IMG/VR virus record: IMGVR_UViG_3300036985_000644
Location: 1-28,266 of that record
Length of the DNA stretch: 28,266 nucleotides
Strand: one strand, 5' to 3'
Source: a virus
Position numbers and translations under genes: made by a program
Shown here: positions 22,126 to 28,266 of the stretch, in pieces
Layout of the letters: every line of letters begins with the position of its first letter
Position numbering within the stretch: the stretch's first letter is position 1
Notes under the pieces: generated by a model
What the model was told of the DNA's origin: nothing
Databases searched by the model: none
The model's input: only the letters and a program-made list of their open reading frames with translations

Positions 22126-24333
22126 TTATTTTATGTTTTTAAATGGAGATCTTCTCAGACCTTTAGCCATTGAACTACTGCTCTTTCCCATGTGACGGAA
22201 AGGGCTGTTATTTAATTTATACAAATTTTCTGACTTTTGCAAGTTTTTAGAGGCTTCATCCATAACCATTCTTTTTGCATAACCTCTGTTAGCCTGTTGA
22301 ATACGCATGAATGCTACTAATGCTGCAAAGGATACCAAGCGGTCAACATTGAGTCCTTCCTGATATGCTTTCATTTCTTTAAGCAACATTGGGTCTGGAA
22401 TACGTTCTATACCATAGGTTGTCTTTACTATAGTACCATCTTCTTTTGTAGCTACATCTAATTCCTCTCTTGTATATTCTATAACATAACTTAAGAGATG
22501 TTGCTTAAAAAGTACACCTGTGTTTTTCCAACCATACTCCTGGAATACATTAGCATTAGCACCTAGATCTTTTAAGAACATAATCTGTGTTCTTGGTACT
22601 AGATACTTCTGCTTCTTTCTAGAAATCATATATTGGATAAACAAAGAGATGTTATTCTCTATTACTGTCCATGCATTATACCACTCTATAATCATTTCTA
22701 ATCTCTCATGTGTTTTTTTGATATCATCAAATCTACCACACCAGGCTGCTACTATTTTGTCTTGTTCTATAAATGTCTCTGTCTCACCCATAGTAACTTT
22801 AGTTACTTGAACTGGAGCTTTCATTACATAGATAGAACATAGTGATTCTGAAGTAGTTGTCTTTCCCTCAGACACGGGGTCAATAGATGCATAGTATGTT
22901 ACAGCAAATTCAGGATTACTAACTGGTCTTTCCCATACTACTAGTGTGCCTGTTTTATCTTCTGTCTTCTTAGATATAGGAAACTCAGATATAGGAAGTT
23001 TATTAGTTTCTTTCACTATAACTTTTCCTTCTGCATCTCTTTGAATATCTAAGAACTCATATCCATACTCTTTATCTTCTATTCTTCTTAACTGAGCTCC
23101 AACTAAATGCTGAGGGAATATAGATACCTTTCTATGTGCAAAAGCTTCTTCTATGTTTCTAGGATGCTGTGATACCTCAAGCTGATATGCTTCAGGATTC
23201 ATCTTTTTCTTACACTCCTCAAAGTAATCATCCAGGGCCTGGAGGGCTTCTTCTACTTTAGAGTTACCAAACTCATCAATATAAGGAGGCATTGACCACT
23301 GCTCAGGAATGAATAATCCTGATACACCTACAGTATAATCTCTATCTATAAGATTGGTATCTACTGCATAGATATCATTAGCCTCCGGATTAAGAATCAT
23401 TTCTTTTAGTGGCTCACACTGATCCAAGTCACCCACAGATCCAGCAGCTATGAACATACCAGTAGTAATCATACCTGACTTAAGTGCAGGTTTGATATAT
23501 CCAAAGGTTGTATCCATCTTAGGTGCAATACCAGCCTCCTCATGGAAGAAGTATTTTACTGGTCCACCGACACCATTAGTAGGGTCTTTCTCAAATGACA
23601 TACCTTGTATAGTACCTTTGAGACCTACTTCAGTTTTTCTATCTCCTTTACGTACTTCAATCTTCTGTTGCCACATCATTACTTTGTCTGGTGACATAGG
23701 ACGGTACCATGCTGTATGCTCATTTAAGAATGCTGCATATTCATTTAAGAACTTCCATGTACCTTTCTCATTGATATAATCCTTGAGAGATGCACCCATC
23801 TTAAGAGTAACACCGGCTTCAAACCACTGTTGATTGATAAGTTTACCTGCGTGGTAGTATGAAGATGCTATCTGACGTTTCTTTAGAATAGCAGAATGCT
23901 TATAGTGTAACTCTGCTAGTTGCTCATATAGAGCCATGTGATACTGTGCATCACGTATATCAGCAAATCCAAATGCTTGTATCTCCTTGTTGAAGATAGG
24001 TAAGAAGTTAAGCCACATATAATACTCTCTGGCAAGATACCAAGTTTCTTTACCTGACTTTACTATTACACCATTTCTACACTTGAGCTTCTGGTCATCC
24101 CAGTACTTCATAAAGTCTTTAGATCTAAATGGAGCTACGCAATATACATTAGTTGATTTAAAGATTTGAGCTTGTTCATTAAAGATCCTGTTAGAATCTT
24201 CATTGAAGTTATACTGCCCTGGTTCTTTAAATATAGTAAGTAGGAATATTCTCAGTTCATCTCTAGTAGCAAAACTAGTAGTTGTCCAGACACCGTTATC
24301 CCAAGTAGGTATGTTTTCCCAAAATGCTTCCAT
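22126..24333 (-). CDS. terL: Terminase large subunit (DNA-packaging ATPase/nuclease), 735 aa
   Basis: The N-terminal ATPase domain shows a P-loop-like KKRQIASSYYHAGKL (151-165) and a Walker B VKYFFHEEAG (259-268) with the catalytic Glu. A SSA-like TTGMFIAAGS motif (290-299) follows. The C-terminal nuclease domain has TYYASIDPVSEGKTTTSES (479-497), with D485 as the first metal ligand, and WTVIENN with E559. Length is in the crAss-like terminase range. It pumps DNA into the prohead through the portal encoded next. Its start overlaps the stop of the 171-aa gene, implying coupling. The P-loop lacks the usual G-K-S/T (see findings). The C-terminal basic tail (RRSPFKNIK) may contact DNA or the portal. 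Confidence 0.88.
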   Translation of the reverse strand: MEAFWENIPTWDNGVWTTTSFATRDELRIFLLTIFKEPGQYNFNEDSNRIFNEQAQIFKSTNVYCVAPFRSKDFMKYWDDQKLKCRNGVIVKSGKETWYLAREYYMWLNFLPIFNKEIQAFGFADIRDAQYHMALYEQLAELHYKHSAILKKRQIASSYYHAGKLINQQWFEAGVTLKMGASLKDYINEKGTWKFLNEYAAFLNEHTAWYRPMSPDKVMMWQQKIEVRKGDRKTEVGLKGTIQGMSFEKDPTNGVGGPVKYFFHEEAGIAPKMDTTFGYIKPALKSGMITTGMFIAAGSVGDLDQCEPLKEMILNPEANDIYAVDTNLIDRDYTVGVSGLFIPEQWSMPPYIDEFGNSKVEEALQALDDYFEECKKKMNPEAYQLEVSQHPRNIEEAFAHRKVSIFPQHLVGAQLRRIEDKEYGYEFLDIQRDAEGKVIVKETNKLPISEFPISKKTEDKTGTLVVWERPVSNPEFAVTYYASIDPVSEGKTTTSESLCSIYVMKAPVQVTKVTMGETETFIEQDKIVAAWCGRFDDIKKTHERLEMIIEWYNAWTVIENNISLFIQYMISRKKQKYLVPRTQIMFLKDLGANANVFQEYGWKNTGVLFKQHLLSYVIEYTREELDVATKEDGTIVKTTYGIERIPDPMLLKEMKAYQEGLNVDRLVSFAALVAFMRIQQANRGYAKRMVMDEASKNLQKSENLYKLNNSPFRHMGKSSSSMAKGLRRSPFKNIK

Positions 24334-24848
24334 TACATATCATATGCTAGACCCTGACCACCACGTACTTTGCTCTGCTGTTCTTCCTGAAGATCTTTAT
24401 ATACACCCTTGAAAGATTGTCTGATAGCGTCAAAGTCTTTAGCAATTGCTCTAATTTGAGCTATGTTACCATCTTTACCATCAGTAATCTGTGTAGTAGA
24501 AAGATATCTAGAGATTCTATCTAGGGCTTTCTGCATACCCTCATACGCGCGGGAGGTAGGTGTTTCATACATTCTTTGACAGAATCTTAGTGCGGTTACT
24601 ATATCATCATCTTCTGTAGAGAATGTTGCTACTATTTCATTCAGTATAATATCTTCTTTATCCATGTGTGGGACGTTGAAGAATGGATTAAGATCTGGGT
24701 TAGGACAGGTCATGTAAAACAGATATAGATAAATCTTAAGATGATCTTGAGGATAATTATCCATTATATCTTTAAGTGACTTCAGAGTATAACAATGTTC
24801 AGAGGGTATTACTACACCGTTTTGTACATCAAATAGTTTAGCTATCAT
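24333..24848 (-). CDS. Terminase-adjacent protein, possible small subunit, 171 aa
   Basis: A mostly helical protein with MDKEDIILNEIVATFSTEDD (about 81-100), RFCQRMYETPTSRAYEGMQK and AIAKDFDAIRQSFKGVYKDL near the C-terminus. I recall a conserved gene like this immediately before the terminase in crAss-like phages. Its place and helical oligomer-like design suggest a terminase small subunit, but no helix-turn-helix is clear, so this is only an inference. The start overlaps the nuclease stop by four bases (ATGA), and its stop meets the terminase start, so the three are probably produced in fixed ratio. Confidence 0.6.
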   Translation of the reverse strand: MIAKLFDVQNGVVIPSEHCYTLKSLKDIMDNYPQDHLKIYLYLFYMTCPNPDLNPFFNVPHMDKEDIILNEIVATFSTEDDDIVTALRFCQRMYETPTSRAYEGMQKALDRISRYLSTTQITDGKDGNIAQIRAIAKDFDAIRQSFKGVYKDLQEEQQSKVRGGQGLAYDM

Positions 24849-25678
24849 TTCTTTTTAATTAGGTCTCGGTTTTCATGTAACCAGTTAATGACACTGATTA
24901 CCTCATCTTTTAAGTATGGTATTTCCATTGGTGTAACTTCTTTAACTACAGGATCACCTTCAGAAGTATACTTAGTAATTGGATATCCATAAGCATCTTC
25001 ACCCTCTGTTTCAAACTGTACATGATGAATAAACATCTTACCCGGTTTTAGCTTTGGATTATGCTTGAGTATAATATACATATAAATACTCAATTGTAAT
25101 GCATAATGATTAAAATGACAGTCATCTAGATTGTTTACAGGGAACTGTAGTTTCTCTGATATACCTTCCCAGTTTACATAGGATTCAGTCTTAATCTCTT
25201 TGTTAGTCTTGTAGTCTATAATGAATACTTGATCATTTACTACTTCTACTAAGTCTGACTGTCCACAGATACCTGCAGACTTTAAGAATACCATGTGCTC
25301 AGGATATACTCCTGGATCCAGCCTTTGTGACGGTGCTTGTTTTAATCCTTCTAGTTCAGGTACAGGAGGTATAACAGGAATAGTAATACCATCTTTTTCT
25401 AAAGAGGCTAAAGAACATAAATCTGTCTCTCTTTGATTATGGTAATAAGTACCTAGAGTAGTAGCACGGTTTGCTTCATTATCCCATATCTCCAGAATCT
25501 TTTCTGGTGGAATACCATACCATTTAGATCTCTTACTCTTAGTTACCCTTTCTGCTACAGTCTTAGCATCAAATGGTTTCTTGAATTGAGAAACAAGTGA
25601 TGTAACACTTATCCATTTTATCTCATCTGCCTCAATGCTTTTGTAACTATGATCTGCTGCATTAAATACTATACTCAT
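24845..25678 (-). CDS. PD-(D/E)XK nuclease (RecB/exonuclease-like), 277 aa
   Basis: Motifs in order: an N-terminal SVTSLVSQFKKPFDA segment (25-39); H80 with R83-E84 in TYYHNQRE; D142 in CGQSDLVEVV; the D-x-K of FIIDYKTNKE (D155, K157); and Q195 with Y199 in YALQLSIYMYI. This is the RecB-type PD-(D/E)XK order, so the active site looks complete. Such phage nucleases act in recombination or DNA end processing and sometimes sit beside packaging genes. Here it is coupled by ATGA overlaps to both neighbours and precedes the terminase cassette, which hints at DNA maturation or end trimming before packaging. Substrate is unknown. Confidence 0.82.
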   Translation of the reverse strand: MSIVFNAADHSYKSIEADEIKWISVTSLVSQFKKPFDAKTVAERVTKSKRSKWYGIPPEKILEIWDNEANRATTLGTYYHNQRETDLCSLASLEKDGITIPVIPPVPELEGLKQAPSQRLDPGVYPEHMVFLKSAGICGQSDLVEVVNDQVFIIDYKTNKEIKTESYVNWEGISEKLQFPVNNLDDCHFNHYALQLSIYMYIILKHNPKLKPGKMFIHHVQFETEGEDAYGYPITKYTSEGDPVVKEVTPMEIPYLKDEVISVINWLHENRDLIKKK

Positions 25679-25938
25679 TTCTTTAGTTGTTCTATAGCAA
25701 GAATTGCTAAATTAAAATTTTCTGTGTCTGGTGATGTCAGCATTGATATTAAATTCTTTGCTGTATCACTATCAATCTTTTTTTTACCTTCCATCCATCG
25801 TACAAACCCAACGGAGTTTTCTACTGCAAATGCATGTGAGATCATTTCAAAACCATCTATACCTGTGTATAAATGAATTTGTTTTCCTTGAGCTGCCATT
25901 CCATCTGTTATCAAGTCTTCCAAGTCCTCCCAGCTCAT
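25675..25938 (-). CDS. Small protein of unknown function, 87 aa
   Basis: A compact, mostly helical protein (MSWEDLEDLITDGMAAQGK; then GIDGFEMISHAFAVENSVGF and a K-K-K turn near 54). It has four-base ATGA overlaps with both neighbours. No recognisable motif. Real coding is supported by its tight coupling in the operon upstream of the nuclease. It could be a partner of the nuclease or of the 109-aa protein. Confidence 0.5.
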   Translation of the reverse strand: MSWEDLEDLITDGMAAQGKQIHLYTGIDGFEMISHAFAVENSVGFVRWMEGKKKIDSDTAKNLISMLTSPDTENFNLAILAIEQLKK

Positions 25939-26264
25939 GCATTCTCAATTATACTGTCTGCTAATGTAACTGATGCTTCATCATTAGACATAAGCATCTT
26001 ACGTATATTACTTATTTCTTCCTGAGTAAACTTACCCTCCATACCAAGTATCTTAAGTCTTAGAAGTTTGTTATCTAACTCAAGCTTATCCATTCTTTCT
26101 TCTAAAAGAGCTGTAGGTGTTTTATATACATTACTATTATTAGTCGTGATCTGTGACCAAAGACCATCTGCAGTTGTAGTACTTATTGTTCCATAAATAT
26201 TATGCTCTAATAAACTATTGTACAGATTACCCGCGTTATCTATATTTACTTGTTCCGGTTTCAT
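25935..26264 (-). CDS. Small protein with predicted coiled coil, 109 aa
   Basis: The N-terminal 45 residues are polar (NLYNSLLEHNIYGTISTTTA). Residues about 50-73 form a probable coiled coil (ALLEERMDKLELDNKLLRLK), followed by helices with FTQEEISNIRKMLMSNDEAS. One base separates it from the upstream gene, and a four-base overlap joins it to the 87-aa gene. No family recognised; probably an oligomeric helper protein. Confidence 0.5.
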   Translation of the reverse strand: MKPEQVNIDNAGNLYNSLLEHNIYGTISTTTADGLWSQITTNNSNVYKTPTALLEERMDKLELDNKLLRLKILGMEGKFTQEEISNIRKMLMSNDEASVTLADSIIENA

Positions 26265-26265
26265 A

Positions 26266-26571
26266 TTAGTCTAAGTTATCTAGGTTATCTTCATCTTCTT
26301 CTGATACTACGGCATACCATCTTTTATCTGGGCATTCTGAGGATAGAGATCTTGTTTTAAAACTAAGAGAACATCCACATAATCCACAGCATGGCTGTGT
26401 ACCAGGTACCATACATTCTTTACCTTCTATATCTTTATGAATACATGATGTGCATATATCCATTCTATAAGAAGATATTTCTTCTACATACTCATCACGG
26501 ATTACAGAGTTCTTAATACCCTCCATAATTTGTTTTCTGTTTTTCCAAATATCACTCAGCTTTCCTGCCAT
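26266..26571 (-). CDS. Eight-cysteine zinc-binding protein candidate, 101 aa
   Basis: Cys residues at 40, 43, 53, 61, 62, 65, 67 and 80 (CTSCIHK; CCGLCGC; ECPDKRW) suit one or two structural zinc sites. A basic, helical N-terminus (WKNRKQIMEGIKNSV) and an acidic end (VVSEEDEDNLDNLD) flank them. I recall similar proteins in Bacteroidota phages near the terminase, with no proven function. It overlaps the IHF-like gene by 20 bases. DNA-binding or protein-adaptor roles are both possible. Confidence 0.55.
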   Translation of the reverse strand: MAGKLSDIWKNRKQIMEGIKNSVIRDEYVEEISSYRMDICTSCIHKDIEGKECMVPGTQPCCGLCGCSLSFKTRSLSSECPDKRWYAVVSEEDEDNLDNLD

Positions 26572-26917
26572 CTTTGAAATTCTTTTTTTCTTCTAAAAAC
26601 TTTACTATATTTTCTTTAGCCTGATAAAGTTTCTCTAACTTTTGTTCTACTAACTTTAAGTTATGATGATTCTTGAATGTATCCTTATTGTAATACTTCA
26701 ATGCTCCTTCATGCTTTTTTATCTGAACATTTACTGCACGCTGCTTTATTAAAAAATGTCCTAAACCTGGTAAGTTTATTTTTGGATTTTCTAAACTAGA
26801 CAGGTTTCTTCTAACTTCTTTATAATAAAAACTTACAATATCATCCACTAATGATTGAGGAAGGTCTAGCTCTTCTGCTACTTGCTTAATTATTACCTGC
26901 GGTTTCTTGGGTATCAT
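26552..26917 (-). CDS. HU/IHF-like DNA-binding protein, 121 aa
   Basis: Residues 7-75 line up with HU/IHF: VIIKQVAEELDLPQSLVDDI (helices 1 and 2) and YKEVRRNL, then INLPGLGHFLIKQRAVN, equal to the HU 'V-x-L-P-G-x-G-x-F-x-x-x-x-R' strand. A basic, coiled-coil-like C-terminal extension (about 80-121) replaces the usual end. It starts inside the upstream gene by 32 bases. HU/IHF proteins bend DNA, so roles in packaging-site recognition, genome condensation or early transcription fit. It is the clearer of the two IHF-like proteins in this window, and the two might form a heterodimer. Confidence 0.65.
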   Translation of the reverse strand: MIPKKPQVIIKQVAEELDLPQSLVDDIVSFYYKEVRRNLSSLENPKINLPGLGHFLIKQRAVNVQIKKHEGALKYYNKDTFKNHHNLKLVEQKLEKLYQAKENIVKFLEEKKNFKDGRKAE

Positions 26918-27275
26918 TTCCTAAGAATTTGTAATCAAGTAGTACTGTTCCTTCTGTCTGTATTTGTAATGCCGGATTAAGCATAATAACCTTCTTGTTA
27001 GTAGCATCCTTTATAACAAGCTGGTTCTTCTCAGCTTTGTTAATACAATTACGTACAGTCTGTGGAGTTTTAAAGATCCATTCTTCCTCTGCTGAAGCAT
27101 CATAACAAAAGTGTGTCAGCTCAATAGGCTGATTGAAGCTAAGTAAAGTAAGGCAGTTTAAGTCAGATTCACTCATTGCTATACGGTTAATATAGCAATG
27201 AGTTAGTATCTGGAATTTAACTACTTCCCACTTAGGCATCTTCACACGCTTCTGTACTTGATTTACTAAAGCCAT
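26886..27275 (-). CDS. Winged-helix-like DNA-binding protein candidate, 129 aa
   Basis: Residues about 8-60 form helices (KRVKMPKWEVVKFQILTHCY), and residues 68-100 look like a recognition helix and wing: FKTPQTVRNCINKAEKNQLV, then I-K-D-A-T-N-K-K-V-I-M-L-N-P. The end reads I-Q-T-E-G-T-V-L-L-D-Y-K-F-L-G. This is the shape of a small winged-helix protein and is familiar from the gene block before the terminase in Bacteroidota phages. It could regulate the structural operon, recognise a packaging site, or take part in replication. Function is not established. Confidence 0.52.
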   Translation of the reverse strand: MALVNQVQKRVKMPKWEVVKFQILTHCYINRIAMSESDLNCLTLLSFNQPIELTHFCYDASAEEEWIFKTPQTVRNCINKAEKNQLVIKDATNKKVIMLNPALQIQTEGTVLLDYKFLGNDTQETAGNN

Positions 27276-27277
27276 GA

Positions 27278-27547
27278 CTAAGATTTTTTAAGCTTTCTCT
27301 CTTTTTGAATTTCTTCACGCAACTCATCTGGTGACTCAGATTCTTCTGGAGGAGTCATCATCATTGCATACTGAATCTGAAACTGTGCTCTTTTAAAGCG
27401 TGCTTCATCAATTTTCATTAGCAACTCCTCATGTTTGAACTGTGCCTCTAAATAAGGAATTGATTCTGTGTAGAACTGCAACATTTCTTCTTTCTTTGCC
27501 TGCAGTTCCTCATGCGTGAGCTCTTGCTCATTTACTGTACTTTCCAT
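27278..27547 (-). CDS. Small acidic helical protein, first gene of the packaging operon, 89 aa
   Basis: The start is placed at the ATG at 27547 (MESTVNEQELTHEELQAKKE). A longer frame opening at 27619 would run through the promoter-like box and the terminator stem, so it is rejected. The protein is a likely helix bundle or coiled coil (EEMLQFYTESIPYLEAQFKH), Glu-rich, with a basic end (KERKLKKS). Two bases separate it from the next gene. No family recognised. As first gene of the operon, it may be a small regulator or assembly helper. Confidence 0.6.
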   Translation of the reverse strand: MESTVNEQELTHEELQAKKEEMLQFYTESIPYLEAQFKHEELLMKIDEARFKRAQFQIQYAMMMTPPEESESPDELREEIQKERKLKKS

Positions 27548-27567
27548 AATTACTCTATTGGTTTTAG

Positions 27568-27575
27568 CAAATATA
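27568..27575 (-). promoter_or_regulatory. Promoter-like -7 box, TATATTTG, for the packaging operon
   Basis: The minus strand has TATATTTG, an exact TAnnTTTG match, 20 bases before the ATG at 27547 and after the terminator at 27609-27639. It is preceded by an A/T-rich stretch without a clear TTTG at -33. This is the probable start of the long transcript running through nuclease, terminase and portal. Confidence 0.5.
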
Positions 27576-27608
27576 CAATAAAAGTTTAAACTTAAAACAT
27601 TTAAAAGC

Positions 27609-27639
27609 AAAAAACCCAACTAGTTAGACTAGCTGGGTT
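27609..27639 (-). terminator. Rho-independent terminator after the lysis-type genes
   Basis: On the minus strand AACCCAGCTAGT pairs with ACTAGTTGGGTT (12 bp, one G-U) around a three-base loop, followed by a run of six T that overlaps the stem end. It lies 18 bases past the 52-aa ORF stop and ends the peptidase transcript. Confidence 0.88.
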
Positions 27640-27657
27640 AAATTATTAGTAGAGGAT

Positions 27658-27816
27658 TTAACGGTTTTTAATTGTAAAGTTGAGAAGAGTAAACATATAG
27701 AACTCTCTTGATACATCTGCTTCTATAACTAGAAAGTCTACTGCTCCTAATCTGAGTCTAATAGCAAACTTATCCCAAAGTTTGTTTTTTGCTTTCCAAC
27801 CGTTTCTTACTTTCAT
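27658..27816 (-). CDS. Small basic protein, 52 aa
   Basis: An ATG at 27816 opens 52 codons to a TAA at 27658, in the 180-base gap between the peptidase stop (4 bases upstream) and the terminator. The product begins MKVRNGWKAKNKLWDKFAIR, then R-L-G-A-V-D-F-L-V-I-E-A-D, and ends FTLLNFTIKNR. It has no predicted full membrane span, so a holin is unlikely from this alone. Its tight spacing to the peptidase and placement before the terminator support a real gene. Function unknown; cooperation with the peptidase is possible. Confidence 0.5.
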   Translation of the reverse strand: MKVRNGWKAKNKLWDKFAIRLRLGAVDFLVIEADVSREFYMFTLLNFTIKNR

Positions 27817-27820
27817 GTTT

Positions 27821-28266
27821 TTACTTATATGGTAAATAAGAAGTTCCCTTAGCTGATTTAACTGCTTTTAGAATTTGTTTACGTTGTTTTCCTGTAGACT
27901 CATAAGATACATGAACCCAATCAGGATTAGTATCAGTTCCAAACTCCCAAATCATTTGGTCAAAATTCAAATTATCTTTGATGTAGTTAAAGATTTGAGC
28001 ATTAGTTACTGATGTACCATCCATGTCAATATCAATTGCTTCACCTGAACAATGTTGGCTAGACAAACTTCCCCCTACAGCAGTATTGAGAGCCTTGCTT
28101 CTGTAGCCTGATGAGATATGAATTGGAACTCCAAAGTGTTCTCTAATTGGTTGAAATACATTCTCAGCCAATAATTTAAAGTTTTCAATATGCTCAGGTG
28201 TAGGCATATTACTAATTCCTTTTCTTTTAGCAGTTTCTGATCTCATTACTTCTGCTAATGATAGAT
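27821..28266 (-). CDS. M15-family peptidase, probable endolysin or wall hydrolase (N-terminus off window)
   Basis: The M15 zinc site is visible: SSQHCSGEAIDID, carrying the S-x-H-x-x-G-x-A-x-D pattern, and PDWVHVSY with the last His ligand. The substrate-site segment HISSGYRSKALNTAVGG lies before it. These D,D-carboxypeptidase-type enzymes cut peptidoglycan cross-links and serve phages as endolysins or virion hydrolases. The first ATG in the window is at 28246, but the frame stays open to the edge (L-S-L-A-E-V before the Met). The usual family N-terminus continues upstream of R-S-E-T-A-K-R-x-G-I-x-N-x-P, so the real start is probably outside. Role in lysis fits its location ahead of a terminator. 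Confidence 0.85.
   Translation of the reverse strand, partial: LSLAEVMRSETAKRKGISNMPTPEHIENFKLLAENVFQPIREHFGVPIHISSGYRSKALNTAVGGSLSSQHCSGEAIDIDMDGTSVTNAQIFNYIKDNLNFDQMIWEFGTDTNPDWVHVSYESTGKQRKQILKAVKSAKGTSYLPYK

Noticed and set aside
27548-27619. Longer start for the 89-aa gene
   Set aside because: The extension runs through the promoter-like box and the terminator T-run and gives a sequence unlike the rest of the protein.
1-28266. Stop-codon reassignment, as seen in some crAss-like phages
   Set aside because: All genes read through as normal frames ending mostly in TAA or TGA, with no long gene broken by in-frame TAG or TGA.
1-28266. Contractile or long flexible tail
   Set aside because: No sheath, tube or tape-measure gene is seen; the ring proteins and muzzle-type protein suit a short tail, though genes outside the window cannot be judged.

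Overview
The window reads as the virion-structure and packaging half of a tailed double-stranded DNA phage that infects a Bacteroidota host. Its layout looks like a member or close relative of the crAss-like phages (Crassvirales). This rests on protein resemblance and gene order recalled from memory, with no search run. The DNA is AT-rich and very densely packed, and all genes lie on the minus strand, so transcription runs from the right end to the left end. Genes are joined by ATGA-type overlaps or gaps of a few bases. Starts have A-rich leaders and no clear Shine-Dalgarno sequence, and several promoter-like boxes fit TAnnTTTG. Both features are typical of Bacteroidota. I saw no tRNA, rRNA, CRISPR array, integrase or insertion sequence, and no gene-free stretch above 300 bases.

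Right end (28266 to 24333), early in transcription order: an M15-type cell-wall peptidase that runs off the window, a 52-aa ORF and a strong terminator. After these comes a promoter-like box and an operon of small proteins: a short helical protein, a winged-helix-like protein, an HU/IHF-like protein, an eight-cysteine zinc-binding candidate, two unknowns, a PD-(D/E)XK nuclease, and a 171-aa protein just before the terminase.

Packaging and capsid (24333 to 15260): terminase large subunit, portal, an acidic scaffold candidate, the major capsid protein with its own terminator, and a 338-aa protein of unknown function.

Basic-protein island (15249 to 11210): nine consecutive small, mostly lysine-rich proteins. 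They share a K-x-G-G motif (12 copies in five proteins) and a seven-residue KV-x-A-N repeat (three proteins). Two also carry short modules that I recall from giant viruses of eukaryotes. This is the least explained part of the window.

Virion accessory and tail region (11206 to 1): a neck/ring candidate; a Dps-like mini-ferritin whose ferroxidase residues match Dps spacing exactly; a 424-aa structural protein with its own terminator; a series of cysteine-rich proteins, including a five-module 588-aa protein and a tail-collar fibre; a terminator; a second IHF-like protein; two further ring/connector candidates; and the N-terminal 527 residues of a large tail (muzzle-type) protein cut off at the left edge.

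Together the genes package DNA (terminase, portal), build the shell (scaffold, capsid), probably condense or accompany the genome (basic proteins, HU/IHF-like proteins, mini-ferritin), and build a short tail with fibres (ring proteins, collar fibre, cysteine-rich proteins, muzzle).
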